Shown piece by piece: positions 25,247 through 33,391 of a stretch of DNA of 64,000 nucleotides. Origin of the DNA: Streptomyces paludis (GTDB lineage: Bacteria; Actinomycetota; Actinomycetes; Streptomycetales; Streptomycetaceae); NCBI RefSeq assembly GCF_003344965.1, contig NZ_CP031194.1, positions 5,580,001 through 5,644,000 of the forward strand, in the 5' to 3' direction. The stretch's first letter is position 1. Every line of letters starts with the position of its first letter. A program made the translations under genes and the position numbers. Under the pieces are notes generated by a model that made no database searches, was not told where the DNA came from, and was given only the letters and a program-made list of their open reading frames with translations.

Positions 25247-26623
25247 GTGGCCGCAAGGCGGGACCGTACCCACTATCTGTACATCGCGGTGATCGCAGCC
25301 GTCGTGCTGGGCATTCTGGTGGGCTTCGCGGCTCCTGGTGTGGCCGTCGAACTGAAGCCGCTCGGTACCGGCTTCGTGAACCTCATCAAGATGATGATCT
25401 CGCCGGTCATCTTCTGCACCATCGTGCTGGGCGTCGGTTCCGTCCGGAAGGCCGCCAAGGTCGGCGCGGTCGGCGGGCTCGCCCTCGGCTACTTCATGGT
25501 GATGTCCACCGCCGCGCTGGGCATCGGCCTGGTCGTCGGCAACATCCTCCAGCCGGGCGCCGGTCTCCACCTCACCGAGGCCACCAAGGGCGCGGGCGCG
25601 GCCCAGGCGGCGGGTGCGAGCGAGTCCACCACGGACTTCCTCCTCGGGATCATCCCGAAGACGATGGTGTCGTCCTTCACCGAGGGCTCGGTCCTCCAGA
25701 CCCTGCTGATCGCGCTGCTCGCGGGCTTCGCCATCCAGGCGATGGGCAAGTCGGGCGAGCCGATCATCAGAGGCATCGGCCATATCCAGCGCCTCGTCTT
25801 CCGTATCCTCGGCATGATCATGTGGGCCGCGCCGGTCGGTGCCTTCGGCGCCATCGCGGCGGTCGTCGGCGAGACCGGTCTCGACGCGCTGAAGTCGCTC
25901 GCGATGATCATGATCGGCTTCTACGTCACCTGCGCGCTCTTCGTCTTCCTGATCCTGGGCGCGCTGCTGCGGCTGGTCTCGGGCGTCAACATCTTCTCGC
26001 TGCTCAAGTACCTCGGCCGCGAGTTCCTGCTGATCCTCTCCACCTCGTCGTCCGAGTCGGCGCTGCCGCGCCTCATCGCGAAGATGGAGCACCTGGGCAT
26101 CAGCAAGCCCGTCGTCGGCATCACCGTCCCGACCGGCTACTCCTTCAACCTCGACGGCACGGCCATCTATCTGACGATGGCGTCCCTCTTCATCGCCGAG
26201 TCCATGGGCGACCCGCTGGCCATCGGCGAGCAGATCTCGCTGCTGCTCTTCATGATCGTCGCCTCCAAGGGCGCGGCGGGCGTCACGGGCGCCGGTCTGG
26301 CGACGCTGGCCGGCGGTCTCCAGTCGCACCGGCCCGAACTGGTCGACGGTGTCGGCCTGATCGTCGGTATCGACCGCTTCATGAGCGAGGCGCGTGCCAT
26401 GACGAACTTCGCGGGCAACGCGGTCGCGACGGTGCTGATCGGTACGTGGACCAAGGAGATCGACAGGTCCCGCGTGGACGAAGTCCTCGCCGGGAAGATC
26501 CCGTTCGACGAGAAGACGCTCGTGGACGACGGCCACGGCCACGGCCCGGTGGAGGACACCCCGGAGCCGGCCGCCGCGCCCGCCGCTCCCGTATCCACCG
26601 AAAAGGCCCAGGCCGGGGTCTGA
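25247..26623 (+). CDS. dctA: C4-dicarboxylate:cation symporter (DctA family)
   Basis: 458 aa, DAACS family. Imports succinate, fumarate, malate or related acids with protons or sodium. Family motifs: LIKMMISPVIFCTIVLGV, STSSSESALPRL (the serine-rich re-entrant loop), GYSFNLDGTAIYLTMA, ASKGAAGVTGAG and IGIDRFMSEARAMTNFAGN-type substrate site. A strong SD (AAGGAGG, 25236-25242) favours GTG 25247; GTG 25226, seven codons earlier, is also possible. The last 40 residues are a His/Ala/Pro-rich tail not found in the core family. Divergent from the CitA/CitB-type system, which is the likely regulator. Confidence 0.94.
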   Translation: MAARRDRTHYLYIAVIAAVVLGILVGFAAPGVAVELKPLGTGFVNLIKMMISPVIFCTIVLGVGSVRKAAKVGAVGGLALGYFMVMSTAALGIGLVVGNILQPGAGLHLTEATKGAGAAQAAGASESTTDFLLGIIPKTMVSSFTEGSVLQTLLIALLAGFAIQAMGKSGEPIIRGIGHIQRLVFRILGMIMWAAPVGAFGAIAAVVGETGLDALKSLAMIMIGFYVTCALFVFLILGALLRLVSGVNIFSLLKYLGREFLLILSTSSSESALPRLIAKMEHLGISKPVVGITVPTGYSFNLDGTAIYLTMASLFIAESMGDPLAIGEQISLLLFMIVASKGAAGVTGAGLATLAGGLQSHRPELVDGVGLIVGIDRFMSEARAMTNFAGNAVATVLIGTWTKEIDRSRVDEVLAGKIPFDEKTLVDDGHGHGPVEDTPEPAAAPAAPVSTEKAQAGV

Positions 26624-26670
26624 CACCCCCCACCCCAGGGCCCGCCAGGCCCTGATCCCGGCCCTTCCCC

Positions 26671-26711
26671 CGACCGGCCCGTACGGAGACGCCTTCCGTA
26701 CGGGCCGGTCG
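26671..26711 (+). terminator. Terminator of the symporter gene
   Basis: Perfect 17-bp arms (CGACCGGCCCGTACGGA and its complement) with a 7-nt loop, beginning 48 bp after the stop codon. Confidence 0.88.
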
Positions 26712-26916
26712 GCTGTGTTGCGCGGGGGCGCGGGGTGCGGGCGCGGGGGCAACGGGGGTGCGGGCTCGCGTATGTACGGGGTCCGCGGGGGTGTGTGGTG
26801 AGGCGGGGGCGATATGGGGCGGTGGGGATACGATCGTATGTACAGCCGTCGCGGCCCCCGTTACCTAGCGTTCTCCCGGGGTCACTCGTCGGCACCCGTC
26901 AGGGAGGTTCCTCACC

Positions 26917-27372
26917 ATGACTTCCGCTACGCGCTTGCTGACAGGACTTCCGGCCGACCGCGGCGACATGCTGATGAGGCTGTCGCGCCATGTCTTCTTC
27001 CCCCAGGACGAACGGATCTTCGAGGAAGGCAGCCAGGCGGACACGTTCTGGATCATCCACACGGGCACGGTGGCGCTCGACCTGTACATACCGGGCCGGC
27101 GCCGGGTGACCGTGGAGACCCTCGGCGTCGGGGATCTGCTGGGCTGGTCCTGGCTGTTCCCACCGCATCAGTGGCACTTCGGGGCCGAGGCGTTCAGTCC
27201 CGTACGGGCCCATGAGTTCGACGCGGCGGCCGTACGGTCGCTGTGCGAGGACGATCCGGTCCTCGGTTACGCGCTGACCCGTACGGTCGCCCAGATCCTC
27301 GGCCTCCGGCTGGAGGCGGCCCGTACCAAACTGCTCGATCACTACATGGTCCACGGCGGCGACGGGCTGTAA
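26917..27372 (+). CDS. Stand-alone cyclic nucleotide-binding domain protein
   Basis: 151 aa, essentially one Crp-type cNMP-binding beta-barrel (about residues 25-120: FFPQDERIFEEGSQADTFWI, GTVALDLY, LGVGDLLGWSWLFPPHQWHF) and a C-terminal helix. No helix-turn-helix follows, so it is not a classical Crp regulator. The phosphate-binding cassette lacks the usual Arg-Ala after Gly-Glu (here GDLLGWSWLF and SPVRAHEF), so nucleotide binding is uncertain. SD GGGAGG precedes ATG 26917. It converges with the P450 gene, 21 bp away. Possible role as a ligand-sensing partner protein; unknown. Confidence 0.82.
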   Translation: MTSATRLLTGLPADRGDMLMRLSRHVFFPQDERIFEEGSQADTFWIIHTGTVALDLYIPGRRRVTVETLGVGDLLGWSWLFPPHQWHFGAEAFSPVRAHEFDAAAVRSLCEDDPVLGYALTRTVAQILGLRLEAARTKLLDHYMVHGGDGL

Positions 27373-27393
27373 CCGCCCTGGAACGGGCAGGCG

Positions 27394-28644
27394 TTACCAG
27401 GCCACCGGCAGCTCCAGCGGGAAGCGCCGGATGGTCCGCGTGTCCCAGCGGACCTCCTCGGGCGCCACCGCGAGCCGCAGCCCCGGGAAGCGCGCCAGCA
27501 GCAGGCCGATCGCCGTCTCCAGCTCCGCCATGGCGAGCGGGACGGCGATACAGCGGTGCCCGCCCCACCCGAAGGTCATGTGCGGGGTGGGCGGCCGGTC
27601 GAGGTCGATGGTGTCCGGGTCCGGGAAGCGCTCGGGGTCGCGGTTGGCCGTCAGATACGAGACATGGACGAAGTCGCCCGCCCGGATCCGTACGCCGTCG
27701 ATCTCGGCGTCCTTCAGGGCGACGCGCGGAATGCCGACCCCGTTGCGGAACGGGATGTAGCGCAGCAGCTCGTCCAGCGCCCGGGAGAGCGCCTCGGGCG
27801 GCGCGCCCCTGAGGCGGCCGGCCAGCTCGGGGCGGGTGAGCAGCAGATACGAGATGTCGCTGATCTGGCAGGTGGCGGTGTCGTGGCCGCTGAGCATCAG
27901 GGTCTCGGCCATGACGGCCAGCTCCTGGTCGTCGAACATGTCCTCGCCGTCGCGGGCGGCGGCCAGGACGCTGAGCAGATCGTCCGCCCGCTGCCCCTGA
28001 CCGACCGTGCGCCGGCGCGCGGTCGCCAGCTCGTGGAAGTAGCCGATGATCTCGGCCTTCGCCGCCGCCGCGTCCTGGCGGCTGTCGGGCGTCATGGCCA
28101 GCATCCGGAGCGCGGACGCCTGGAGCCAGGGCCGGTCGGGCGCCGGGATGCCCAGCAGCTCGCAGATGGTCTCCTGCGGGAGCCGCTCGGAGAGGTGGTG
28201 GACGAGGTCGGCGGGCTGCCCGTGCGCGGCCATCTCGTCCAGCAGCCGGTGGGCGATGGCCTCGATGGCGGGCCGCATCGCGTCCACGCGGCGCTTGGTG
28301 AACGCCTGGGAGGTGAGCCGGCGCAGTCTGCTGATCCGGGGCGGGTCGATGACGTTGATCGACTCGGGGGAGACGATCGGCTCCGGCGTCATCCGCGGGA
28401 AGTCCTTGCCGATGATCGCCGCGCGGCTGAACGTACGGGCATCGGTCGTCACCTGCCGTACGGCGTCGAACCCGGTGACCAGCCAGGCGTCCGCGGCACC
28501 GTACGACAGCCGGATCCGGGTCACGGACCCCCGCGCCATGAGGTCGGCGAGGGCGGGGTCGAAGTCCAGGGACTGGTTGAAGTCGAAGGGGCAGGTGGGG
28601 GGTGTCGGGTCGTCGGTGGTGGTGTCGGCCTGGGTGTCGGTCAT
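27394..28644 (-). CDS. Cytochrome P450
   Basis: 416 aa, soluble bacterial class P450. I-helix LMLSGHDTATCQ (SGHDT in place of AGxDT), K-helix ELLRY (ExxR), and haem loop FGWGGHRCIAVPLA with the axial Cys365. The residue two after the Cys is Ala rather than the usual Gly. The start at ATG 28644 (MTDTQADTTTDD) is taken because upstream codons run into the divergent promoter. No ferredoxin or reductase gene is adjacent, so redox partners must come from elsewhere. It is divergent from the HTH-Clp_N gene, whose operators lie about 95 bp away; substrate unknown. Confidence 0.93.
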   Translation of the reverse strand: MTDTQADTTTDDPTPPTCPFDFNQSLDFDPALADLMARGSVTRIRLSYGAADAWLVTGFDAVRQVTTDARTFSRAAIIGKDFPRMTPEPIVSPESINVIDPPRISRLRRLTSQAFTKRRVDAMRPAIEAIAHRLLDEMAAHGQPADLVHHLSERLPQETICELLGIPAPDRPWLQASALRMLAMTPDSRQDAAAAKAEIIGYFHELATARRRTVGQGQRADDLLSVLAAARDGEDMFDDQELAVMAETLMLSGHDTATCQISDISYLLLTRPELAGRLRGAPPEALSRALDELLRYIPFRNGVGIPRVALKDAEIDGVRIRAGDFVHVSYLTANRDPERFPDPDTIDLDRPPTPHMTFGWGGHRCIAVPLAMAELETAIGLLLARFPGLRLAVAPEEVRWDTRTIRRFPLELPVAW

Positions 28645-28739
28645 GGGGGGATGCGTACCTCTCCCGCGCGAGGTCCATGCGCGAAGGCGGATGAAGCGCT
28701 TCAAATGGGTACGGAGGGAGGCGACAGCCACGGTAGATC

Positions 28740-28786
28740 GACAACCCAGGGTTGACGATTGAGTGACCGTCAACCTATGGTTGACG
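28740..28786 (+). promoter_or_regulatory. Leaderless promoter with two tandem operators for the HTH-Clp_N gene
   Basis: TTGACG (28752-28757) and TATGGT (28776-28781) form a -35/-10 pair with an 18-bp spacer; the start of transcription would fall at or next to the A of ATG 28788, and there is no SD. Two palindromes of one type overlap the hexamers: CGTCAACC-TAT-GGTTGACG (28768-28786, perfect 8-bp arms) and GACAACCC-A-GGGTTGAC (28740-28756, one mismatch). Their centres are 29 bp apart. This is a classic autorepressed promoter. Confidence 0.75.
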
Positions 28787-28787
28787 C

Positions 28788-29531
28788 ATGACGAACCCCT
28801 TGCAGGATCCTCACTCCGTACGCCTCGACGACCTCATCCAGGCAATCAAGAAGGTCCATACCGATGCGCTTGAGCAGCTCTCCGGTGCGGTTATCGCCGC
28901 AGATCACCTGGGTGATGTGGCCGATCATCTCATCGGCCATTTCGTGGACCAGGCCCGTCGTTCCGGTGCCTCCTGGACCGAGATCGGCCGCAGCATGGGA
29001 GTCACCAAGCAGGCCGCCCAGAAGCGCTTCGTCGCCAAGGACGGCACGGCCGACCTGAACGCCGGCCAGGGCTTCAGCCGCTTCACCGACCGCGCCCGCA
29101 ACATCGTGGTCGCCTCGCAGATCGAGGCCCGCAAGGCGCACAACCAGGAGATCACCCCCGAGCACCTGGTGCTCGGCCTGCTGGCCGAGCCGGAGGGGCT
29201 CGCCGCGAAGGCGATCGTCGACCAGGGCATCACCCTGGACGCCGTACGTCAGGCCGCGACCCAGGCGCTCCCGGCACGGGCCGAGGGCGATGTGCCCGAG
29301 CTGATCCCGTACGACGCCGGCGGGAAGAAGGCGCTCGAACTCACCTTCCGGGAGGCCCTGCGGCTGGGCCACAACTACATCGGTACGGAGCACATCCTGC
29401 TGGCCCTGCTGGAACTGGAGGACGGCACGGGGGTGCTGGCCGGCCTGGGCGTCGGCAAGGCGGCGGCGGAGGAGTGGATCGAGGCGGAGCTGAGGACGAT
29501 CATCGCGGCGATCGAGAAGACGGGGGAGTGA
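28788..29531 (+). CDS. HTH and double Clp N-terminal domain protein, no ATPase
   Basis: 247 aa. Residues about 58-82 (GASWTEIGRSMGVTKQAAQKRF) look like a helix-turn-helix. Residues about 92-165 and 168-240 are two Clp_N repeats (RARNIVVASQIEARKAHNQE and GKKALELTFREALRLGHNYI, each with an EHLVLGLL/EHILLALL core). There is no AAA+ module, so this cannot unfold proteins itself. In Clp ATPases this domain binds substrates and adaptors, so the protein may be a regulator or adaptor that feeds on Clp substrates. The tandem operators over its leaderless promoter suggest it represses itself. Divergent from P450. Confidence 0.88.
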   Translation: MTNPLQDPHSVRLDDLIQAIKKVHTDALEQLSGAVIAADHLGDVADHLIGHFVDQARRSGASWTEIGRSMGVTKQAAQKRFVAKDGTADLNAGQGFSRFTDRARNIVVASQIEARKAHNQEITPEHLVLGLLAEPEGLAAKAIVDQGITLDAVRQAATQALPARAEGDVPELIPYDAGGKKALELTFREALRLGHNYIGTEHILLALLELEDGTGVLAGLGVGKAAAEEWIEAELRTIIAAIEKTGE

Positions 29532-29617
29532 GAGCGGGCGGGGCCGGGGGCGCTTGTCTGCACGCGCCCGGCTCCGCTCCGTTCCGTTCCTGCCGCGCGG
29601 TGCCTCCGCCGTGGCCG

Positions 29618-30622
29618 TCACCCCCGGCGGAGGATCTCCATGGCCAGCGCTTCGGAGTGCTTCCAGGTGCCCGCGGTGGCGAGGACGTCGCCGCTGTTGA
29701 ACACCGAGTCCTGGCCGCTCGTGGCCCGGTCGTACAGCGCCTTCACGTCCCGGCCGAAGTAGGGGCTGTACGACACGTCGTCGGTGTCCCCGCCGGTCTT
29801 CCAGCCGCCGATCACCCCGACGATTCCCCACCCGGACACCCGCTTGACGAGGAACGGCCCGCCGGAGGAGCCGCCCGAGTAGGCCGCGCACTCGATCCGG
29901 AGGAAGGACCCCGGAATGCCGGGCGTCGGGCTGTCGAACCGTTCGGTTCTGTCGGTGCAGTCGAGCGGATGCCGCTGGTTGGCCGGATAGCCGACGAGCC
30001 GTACGGGATAGTGCGCGTATCCGGCGTCGATCATCAAGTCCGCGCCGCCAACCACGTCTTGGACGTTCTTTCCGTCACGCGGCTCCAATCGCGCGAAATT
30101 GAAATCCAGCGTGGCGGCGGCGTTGCGGCCCTTGGTCAGATACCGCTGGTTGAGGAAAACGCCGCCCGGCTTGACGGAAAAGGAGCCGTAGGGCTTCTTT
30201 CCGTCGTCGTACTGCGGAACGAAGGCGAGGTTCGGCCGGGCGGATGTCCCGTCGAAACAGTGGGCCGCGCTCATGACGAGGTTCTTTCCCGGACTGTTGA
30301 CCACGGTCCCGCCGCAGAAATGCCCCGATCCCTTCGCGTCACTCCAGAAGAACGTCCCCACGATCGGCAGCCCCTCGAACGGCCGACTGGGTGACCGGGC
30401 CGCCGGGTTACGGGCTTCCGCGTTGCGGGCTTCCGCCTGCTCCGTATCCCCGGTTGGCACGGGCTGGGCGGCCCGCATACGGGAGGCGGTCCAGTAACGG
30501 TCGGTGGACCCGTCGGACGATGAGGAGTGGTGGCCGGACGGAGTGGCATGAGCGGCCGGGAACGGCAGAAAGAGGAACAGAGCACCACCCAGGAACAGGG
30601 CCGGTGTCCTGACGTTTCGCAT
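29618..30622 (-). CDS. Secreted trypsin-like serine protease
   Basis: 334 aa. Signal peptide about residues 1-26 (ALFLGGALFLFLPFPAAHA), a low-complexity propeptide to about residue 85, then a chymotrypsin-fold domain. The triad is visible: His121 in MSAAHCFDG, Asp173 in TLDFNFARL, Ser253 in GGSSGGPF; Cys103/Cys122 and Cys222/Cys245 could form disulfides. Closest in style to the V8/glutamyl-type trypsin-like proteases of Streptomyces. ATG 30622 has CAGGAG nine bases upstream. It is divergent from the small peptide/methyltransferase unit at 30736; whether it processes that peptide is speculation. Confidence 0.9.
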   Translation of the reverse strand: MRNVRTPALFLGGALFLFLPFPAAHATPSGHHSSSSDGSTDRYWTASRMRAAQPVPTGDTEQAEARNAEARNPAARSPSRPFEGLPIVGTFFWSDAKGSGHFCGGTVVNSPGKNLVMSAAHCFDGTSARPNLAFVPQYDDGKKPYGSFSVKPGGVFLNQRYLTKGRNAAATLDFNFARLEPRDGKNVQDVVGGADLMIDAGYAHYPVRLVGYPANQRHPLDCTDRTERFDSPTPGIPGSFLRIECAAYSGGSSGGPFLVKRVSGWGIVGVIGGWKTGGDTDDVSYSPYFGRDVKALYDRATSGQDSVFNSGDVLATAGTWKHSEALAMEILRRG

Positions 30623-30735
30623 GGCTGACGTCTCCTGTGAGTCCCTTGAGCGCCTTGAGGGCCTTGAGCGCCTGCGGTGCAAAGCGCCGAGCGGTGCACG
30701 ATCCTACGGCTGTGGCGGCCGGGGAGAAGGGATTG

Positions 30736-30873
30736 ATGGCCAAAGTCACGCTTGGCGACTACTCGCCAAGCTGTAGCGACCTGGCTGGGCGCGCTGCTTC
30801 AATCGAGCCGGATCCGAAGGGCGGATCTCCTGGGAGTGGATCTCCCGAAGGTGACGGAAATCGATGCACGTGA
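30736..30873 (+). CDS. Candidate RiPP precursor peptide (imiditide-like) A
   Basis: 45 aa. It starts MAKVTLGDYS and has a C-terminal half rich in Gly, Ser and Pro, ending GSGSPEGDGNRCT, with a single Asp-Gly near the end; Asp-Gly is the bond most prone to aspartimide formation. SD GGAGAAGG (30723-30730) lies 5 bases before ATG 30736. The stop overlaps the methyltransferase start by 10 nt, so the two are coupled. In the other PIMT unit (33392-33538) a tiny Asp-Gly-bearing gene also precedes the enzyme. Caution: a perfect inverted repeat CTTGGCGA-CTAC-TCGCCAAG (30751-30770) lies in the early codons and could mean that this stretch is an operator and the frame is accidental. A GTG at 30637 would extend it antisense to the protease and is rejected. 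Confidence 0.55.
   Translation: MAKVTLGDYSPSCSDLAGRAASIEPDPKGGSPGSGSPEGDGNRCT
30751..30770. repeat. Perfect inverted repeat inside candidate precursor A
   Basis: 8-bp arms with a 4-nt CTAC loop, about 94 bp before the methyltransferase start. It is either an operator for this unit and the divergent protease, or an RNA hairpin within the peptide coding sequence. Confidence 0.5.
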
Positions 30874-32069
30874 CTTCAGCGTCCCCAGTCGAACGCCGCG
30901 CCCGCGAGGAAATGGCGCGGCACCTGATCGACATCGACGTCCTCACCAAGGAGTGGGCCGAGGCGTTCCGGGCCGTGCCCCGCTCGCGATTCCTCCCGGA
31001 CCCGTTCTGGGCGTACGACATGGAGAGCGGCCGTAGCGACTCGGTGCGGCGCGCGGCGGGGGAAGACGCCTGGGCGCGGGCCGCGTACGCGAACGTACCG
31101 CTGGTCACGCAGTGGGACGACGGGCAGCACTCAGGCACGGAGTCGGGCGCGCGGGCAACCAGTTCGGCGAGCATGCCCTCGGTGGTCGCCGCCATGCTGC
31201 GCGACCTCGACGTCCGCGACGGTATGCGCGTACTGGAGGTTGGCACCGGCACCGGCTGGAACGCCGGTCTCCTCGCCCATCGTCTCGGCGGCGAGAACGT
31301 CGTCAGTGTCGAGATCGACCCGGCCGTCGCCGCCCGCGCCTCGGCCGCGCTGAAACGCGCGGGACTCGACCCGCTCGTGATCGAAGGCGACGGCCGCGAC
31401 GGCTGGGCGCCCGGTGCGCCGTACGACCGGGTGATCGCCACCGCCGGCGTACGGGACCTCCCGCCGCGCTGGCTGGAACAGACACGCCCCGGTGGGATCG
31501 TCCTCGCGCCCTGGGGGACCCATTACAGCAACCAGGACGCTGTGGTCCGGCTGACGGTTGGCGAGGACGGCCGTGCTCACGGACCGTTCCTCTCGATGGT
31601 CGAATTCATGAAGCTGAGGGATCAGCGGCTCGACTGGAACCGGTTCGGTGGACACGTACGGGACTTCCCCGGCGACGCGGACGTCTCCAGGACATCCCTG
31701 ACACCGGCGGATCTCGGCGACCGCTACGACACCCCGAACTTCGTGGCCGGCCTCCTCGTCCCCGACTGCGCCCACGTCCTCAACGACGGCCCCTCCGGCG
31801 AACCCGGCGACGCGAAAGCGTGGTTCTTCGACTTCGGCAGCCTCTCCTGGGCGGCCGTCGTCTTCACCCCGGGCGACCCGGAGGCCACCGTCCACCAGTC
31901 GGGACCGCGCCGTCTCTGGGACGAGGTCGAGCGGGCGCTGACCTGGTGGATCGGCGTCGGCAGACCGGAGTTCGACCGGTTCGGACTCACGGTGGACGGT
32001 GACGGCACCACGCGACCGTGGCTGGACGGCCCGGAGAATGTCCTGCCGTCCTGCCGTCCGCTCGCCTGA
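30864..32069 (+). CDS. PIMT-type O-methyltransferase, RiPP-associated, copy A
   Basis: 401 aa. The core is a protein-L-isoaspartyl methyltransferase-like fold: RAVPRSRFLP near residue 37, WDDGQHSGTESGARATSSAS (loop near the substrate site), SAM motif RVLEVGTGTG at 122-131, VVSVEIDP. It is much longer than housekeeping PIMT (about 210 aa). The C-terminal extension ends with Trp361-Trp362, then GRPEFDRFGLTV at 366-377. This tail is typical of enzymes that methylate Asp in RiPP precursors to form aspartimide (lasso peptides, graspetides, lanthipeptides, imiditides). No lanthionine synthetase, ATP-grasp or lasso cyclase is nearby, so it resembles the stand-alone imiditide arrangement. Its 3' end is 26 bp from that of copy B. 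Confidence 0.9.
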   Translation: MHVTSASPVERRAREEMARHLIDIDVLTKEWAEAFRAVPRSRFLPDPFWAYDMESGRSDSVRRAAGEDAWARAAYANVPLVTQWDDGQHSGTESGARATSSASMPSVVAAMLRDLDVRDGMRVLEVGTGTGWNAGLLAHRLGGENVVSVEIDPAVAARASAALKRAGLDPLVIEGDGRDGWAPGAPYDRVIATAGVRDLPPRWLEQTRPGGIVLAPWGTHYSNQDAVVRLTVGEDGRAHGPFLSMVEFMKLRDQRLDWNRFGGHVRDFPGDADVSRTSLTPADLGDRYDTPNFVAGLLVPDCAHVLNDGPSGEPGDAKAWFFDFGSLSWAAVVFTPGDPEATVHQSGPRRLWDEVERALTWWIGVGRPEFDRFGLTVDGDGTTRPWLDGPENVLPSCRPLA

Positions 32070-32095
32070 AGGGCATCGCCTGAGAGCGGGGGGCC

Positions 32096-33340
32096 TCACA
32101 CCCGCCAGGACCCCTCGCCCGGCCGGTCCAGCCAGGCCCGTTGCCCGTCCGCGCCGACCGTCAGCCCGAACCGTTCGAACCCCGGCCGCCCCGCCCGGTC
32201 CCACCACCGGAACGCCGCCTCGACCTCCGTCCACAGCGCACGCGGCCCCGACTGGACGACCGCGAACTCGACCGCGCCCGGGACGACATCGGCGGTGGCC
32301 CACGACGCGGTGTCGGCGCTGTACAGCCACAGGGTGTACGCGCCACCGCCGTCGGCCCCGCCGGTGCCGTCCGCCTCGCCCGCGCCGTCCGCCTTCTCGC
32401 CGTACCGCTCGGCACGCCAGAAAACGCCCGGCACCCGGAGCCCGATGACGAACTGGGCGAGCCACCCGCCGGTCTCGGCGGGCGAGAGCGAGGTGGTACT
32501 CCGCACCCCGTCGGCGGGCCAGGCCCGGCCCCTCAGATACGCGGCGAACGGCGGCCTCGGCAGGCGCTGTTGACGCAGCCGCATAAAGGCGGACGAGCGC
32601 GTGAAGGACCCCGAGGCCACCCCGTCCGCCACGATCAGCCGGACGACCGCCTCGCCGCCGTATTCCGTTCCCCAGGGCGCGACGATGATCCCGCCGTCCT
32701 CCGTCTGCCGGACCCAGTCGTACGGCACGTCCCCGACCGAACAGGTCGCGACGGTCCGGCTGTACGGGCCCCCGGCGCCATGCCCGAGCCTGCCGTCACC
32801 GACCACGACGGCCGCCTCCAGCCCGGCCCGGCGCAGATTCGCGACGGCGGCGCGGGCGACCGTCGCGTCGTACTCGACACTGACCACGTTCCCGCCGCCG
32901 AGGCGGTGGGCGAGCAGCCCGGCGTTCCAGCCGGTGCCGGTGCCGATCTCCAGGGCCCTGCCGCCGTCCCGTACGGCGGTCACTTCGAGGTCCGCAAGCA
33001 TGGAGAACACCATGCGCGGCATGGAACTGGAACTGGTGGGCCTGGTCCCGAGCCCATCACCCCGGTGCCGCCCGTCGTCCCACTGCGTCGTCAGCGGGAC
33101 ATCGGAATACACGGCGGCCCGCCAGGCGACGGGGTCCTTGGCGCGGTCGACGAGCGCGGTCTGCCGGCTCCCGTCCGCGACACCCGGCCAGATCCTGTCC
33201 GGCACGAACAACTCCCGGGGAACTGCCCGGAACGCCGCCAACCAGTCCTCGGCCAGCGCGCCGGCGTCCACGAGCACGGAGGCGAGCGCGTGGGGGGCCC
33301 CGGGGCCTTGGGAGCCCATCTCTTGTGTACGTGACGTCAT
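32096..33340 (-). CDS. PIMT-type O-methyltransferase, RiPP-associated, copy B
   Basis: 414 aa, homologous to copy A over its whole length: RAVPRELFVPDRIWPG, PLTTQWDDGRHRGDG, SAM motif RALEIGTGTG at 128-137 followed by WNAGLLAHRLGG, which is identical in copy A. The C-terminal tail has Trp379-Trp380 and GRPGFERFGLTV at 384-395. An Asp/Gly/Ala-rich insertion (about residues 318-332) is not in copy A. ATG 33340 has GAGGAAG upstream. The candidate precursor gene ends 51 nt upstream on the same strand. Same proposed role as copy A: methyl ester formation on a specific Asp of the partner peptide, with spontaneous closure to aspartimide. Housekeeping repair of isoaspartate is the alternative but does not explain the tail or the paired small genes. 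Confidence 0.9.
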   Translation of the reverse strand: MTSRTQEMGSQGPGAPHALASVLVDAGALAEDWLAAFRAVPRELFVPDRIWPGVADGSRQTALVDRAKDPVAWRAAVYSDVPLTTQWDDGRHRGDGLGTRPTSSSSMPRMVFSMLADLEVTAVRDGGRALEIGTGTGWNAGLLAHRLGGGNVVSVEYDATVARAAVANLRRAGLEAAVVVGDGRLGHGAGGPYSRTVATCSVGDVPYDWVRQTEDGGIIVAPWGTEYGGEAVVRLIVADGVASGSFTRSSAFMRLRQQRLPRPPFAAYLRGRAWPADGVRSTTSLSPAETGGWLAQFVIGLRVPGVFWRAERYGEKADGAGEADGTGGADGGGAYTLWLYSADTASWATADVVPGAVEFAVVQSGPRALWTEVEAAFRWWDRAGRPGFERFGLTVGADGQRAWLDRPGEGSWRV

Positions 33341-33391
33341 GACTTCCTCGCTTCTGCGCCCGTGGTTCCGGTGCGGGTGGCGCTCCGCCCC

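Noticed and set aside
30637..30735. 33-codon upstream extension of precursor A from a GTG
   Set aside because: It overlaps the divergent protease start on the other strand and lacks an SD, while ATG 30736 has one.
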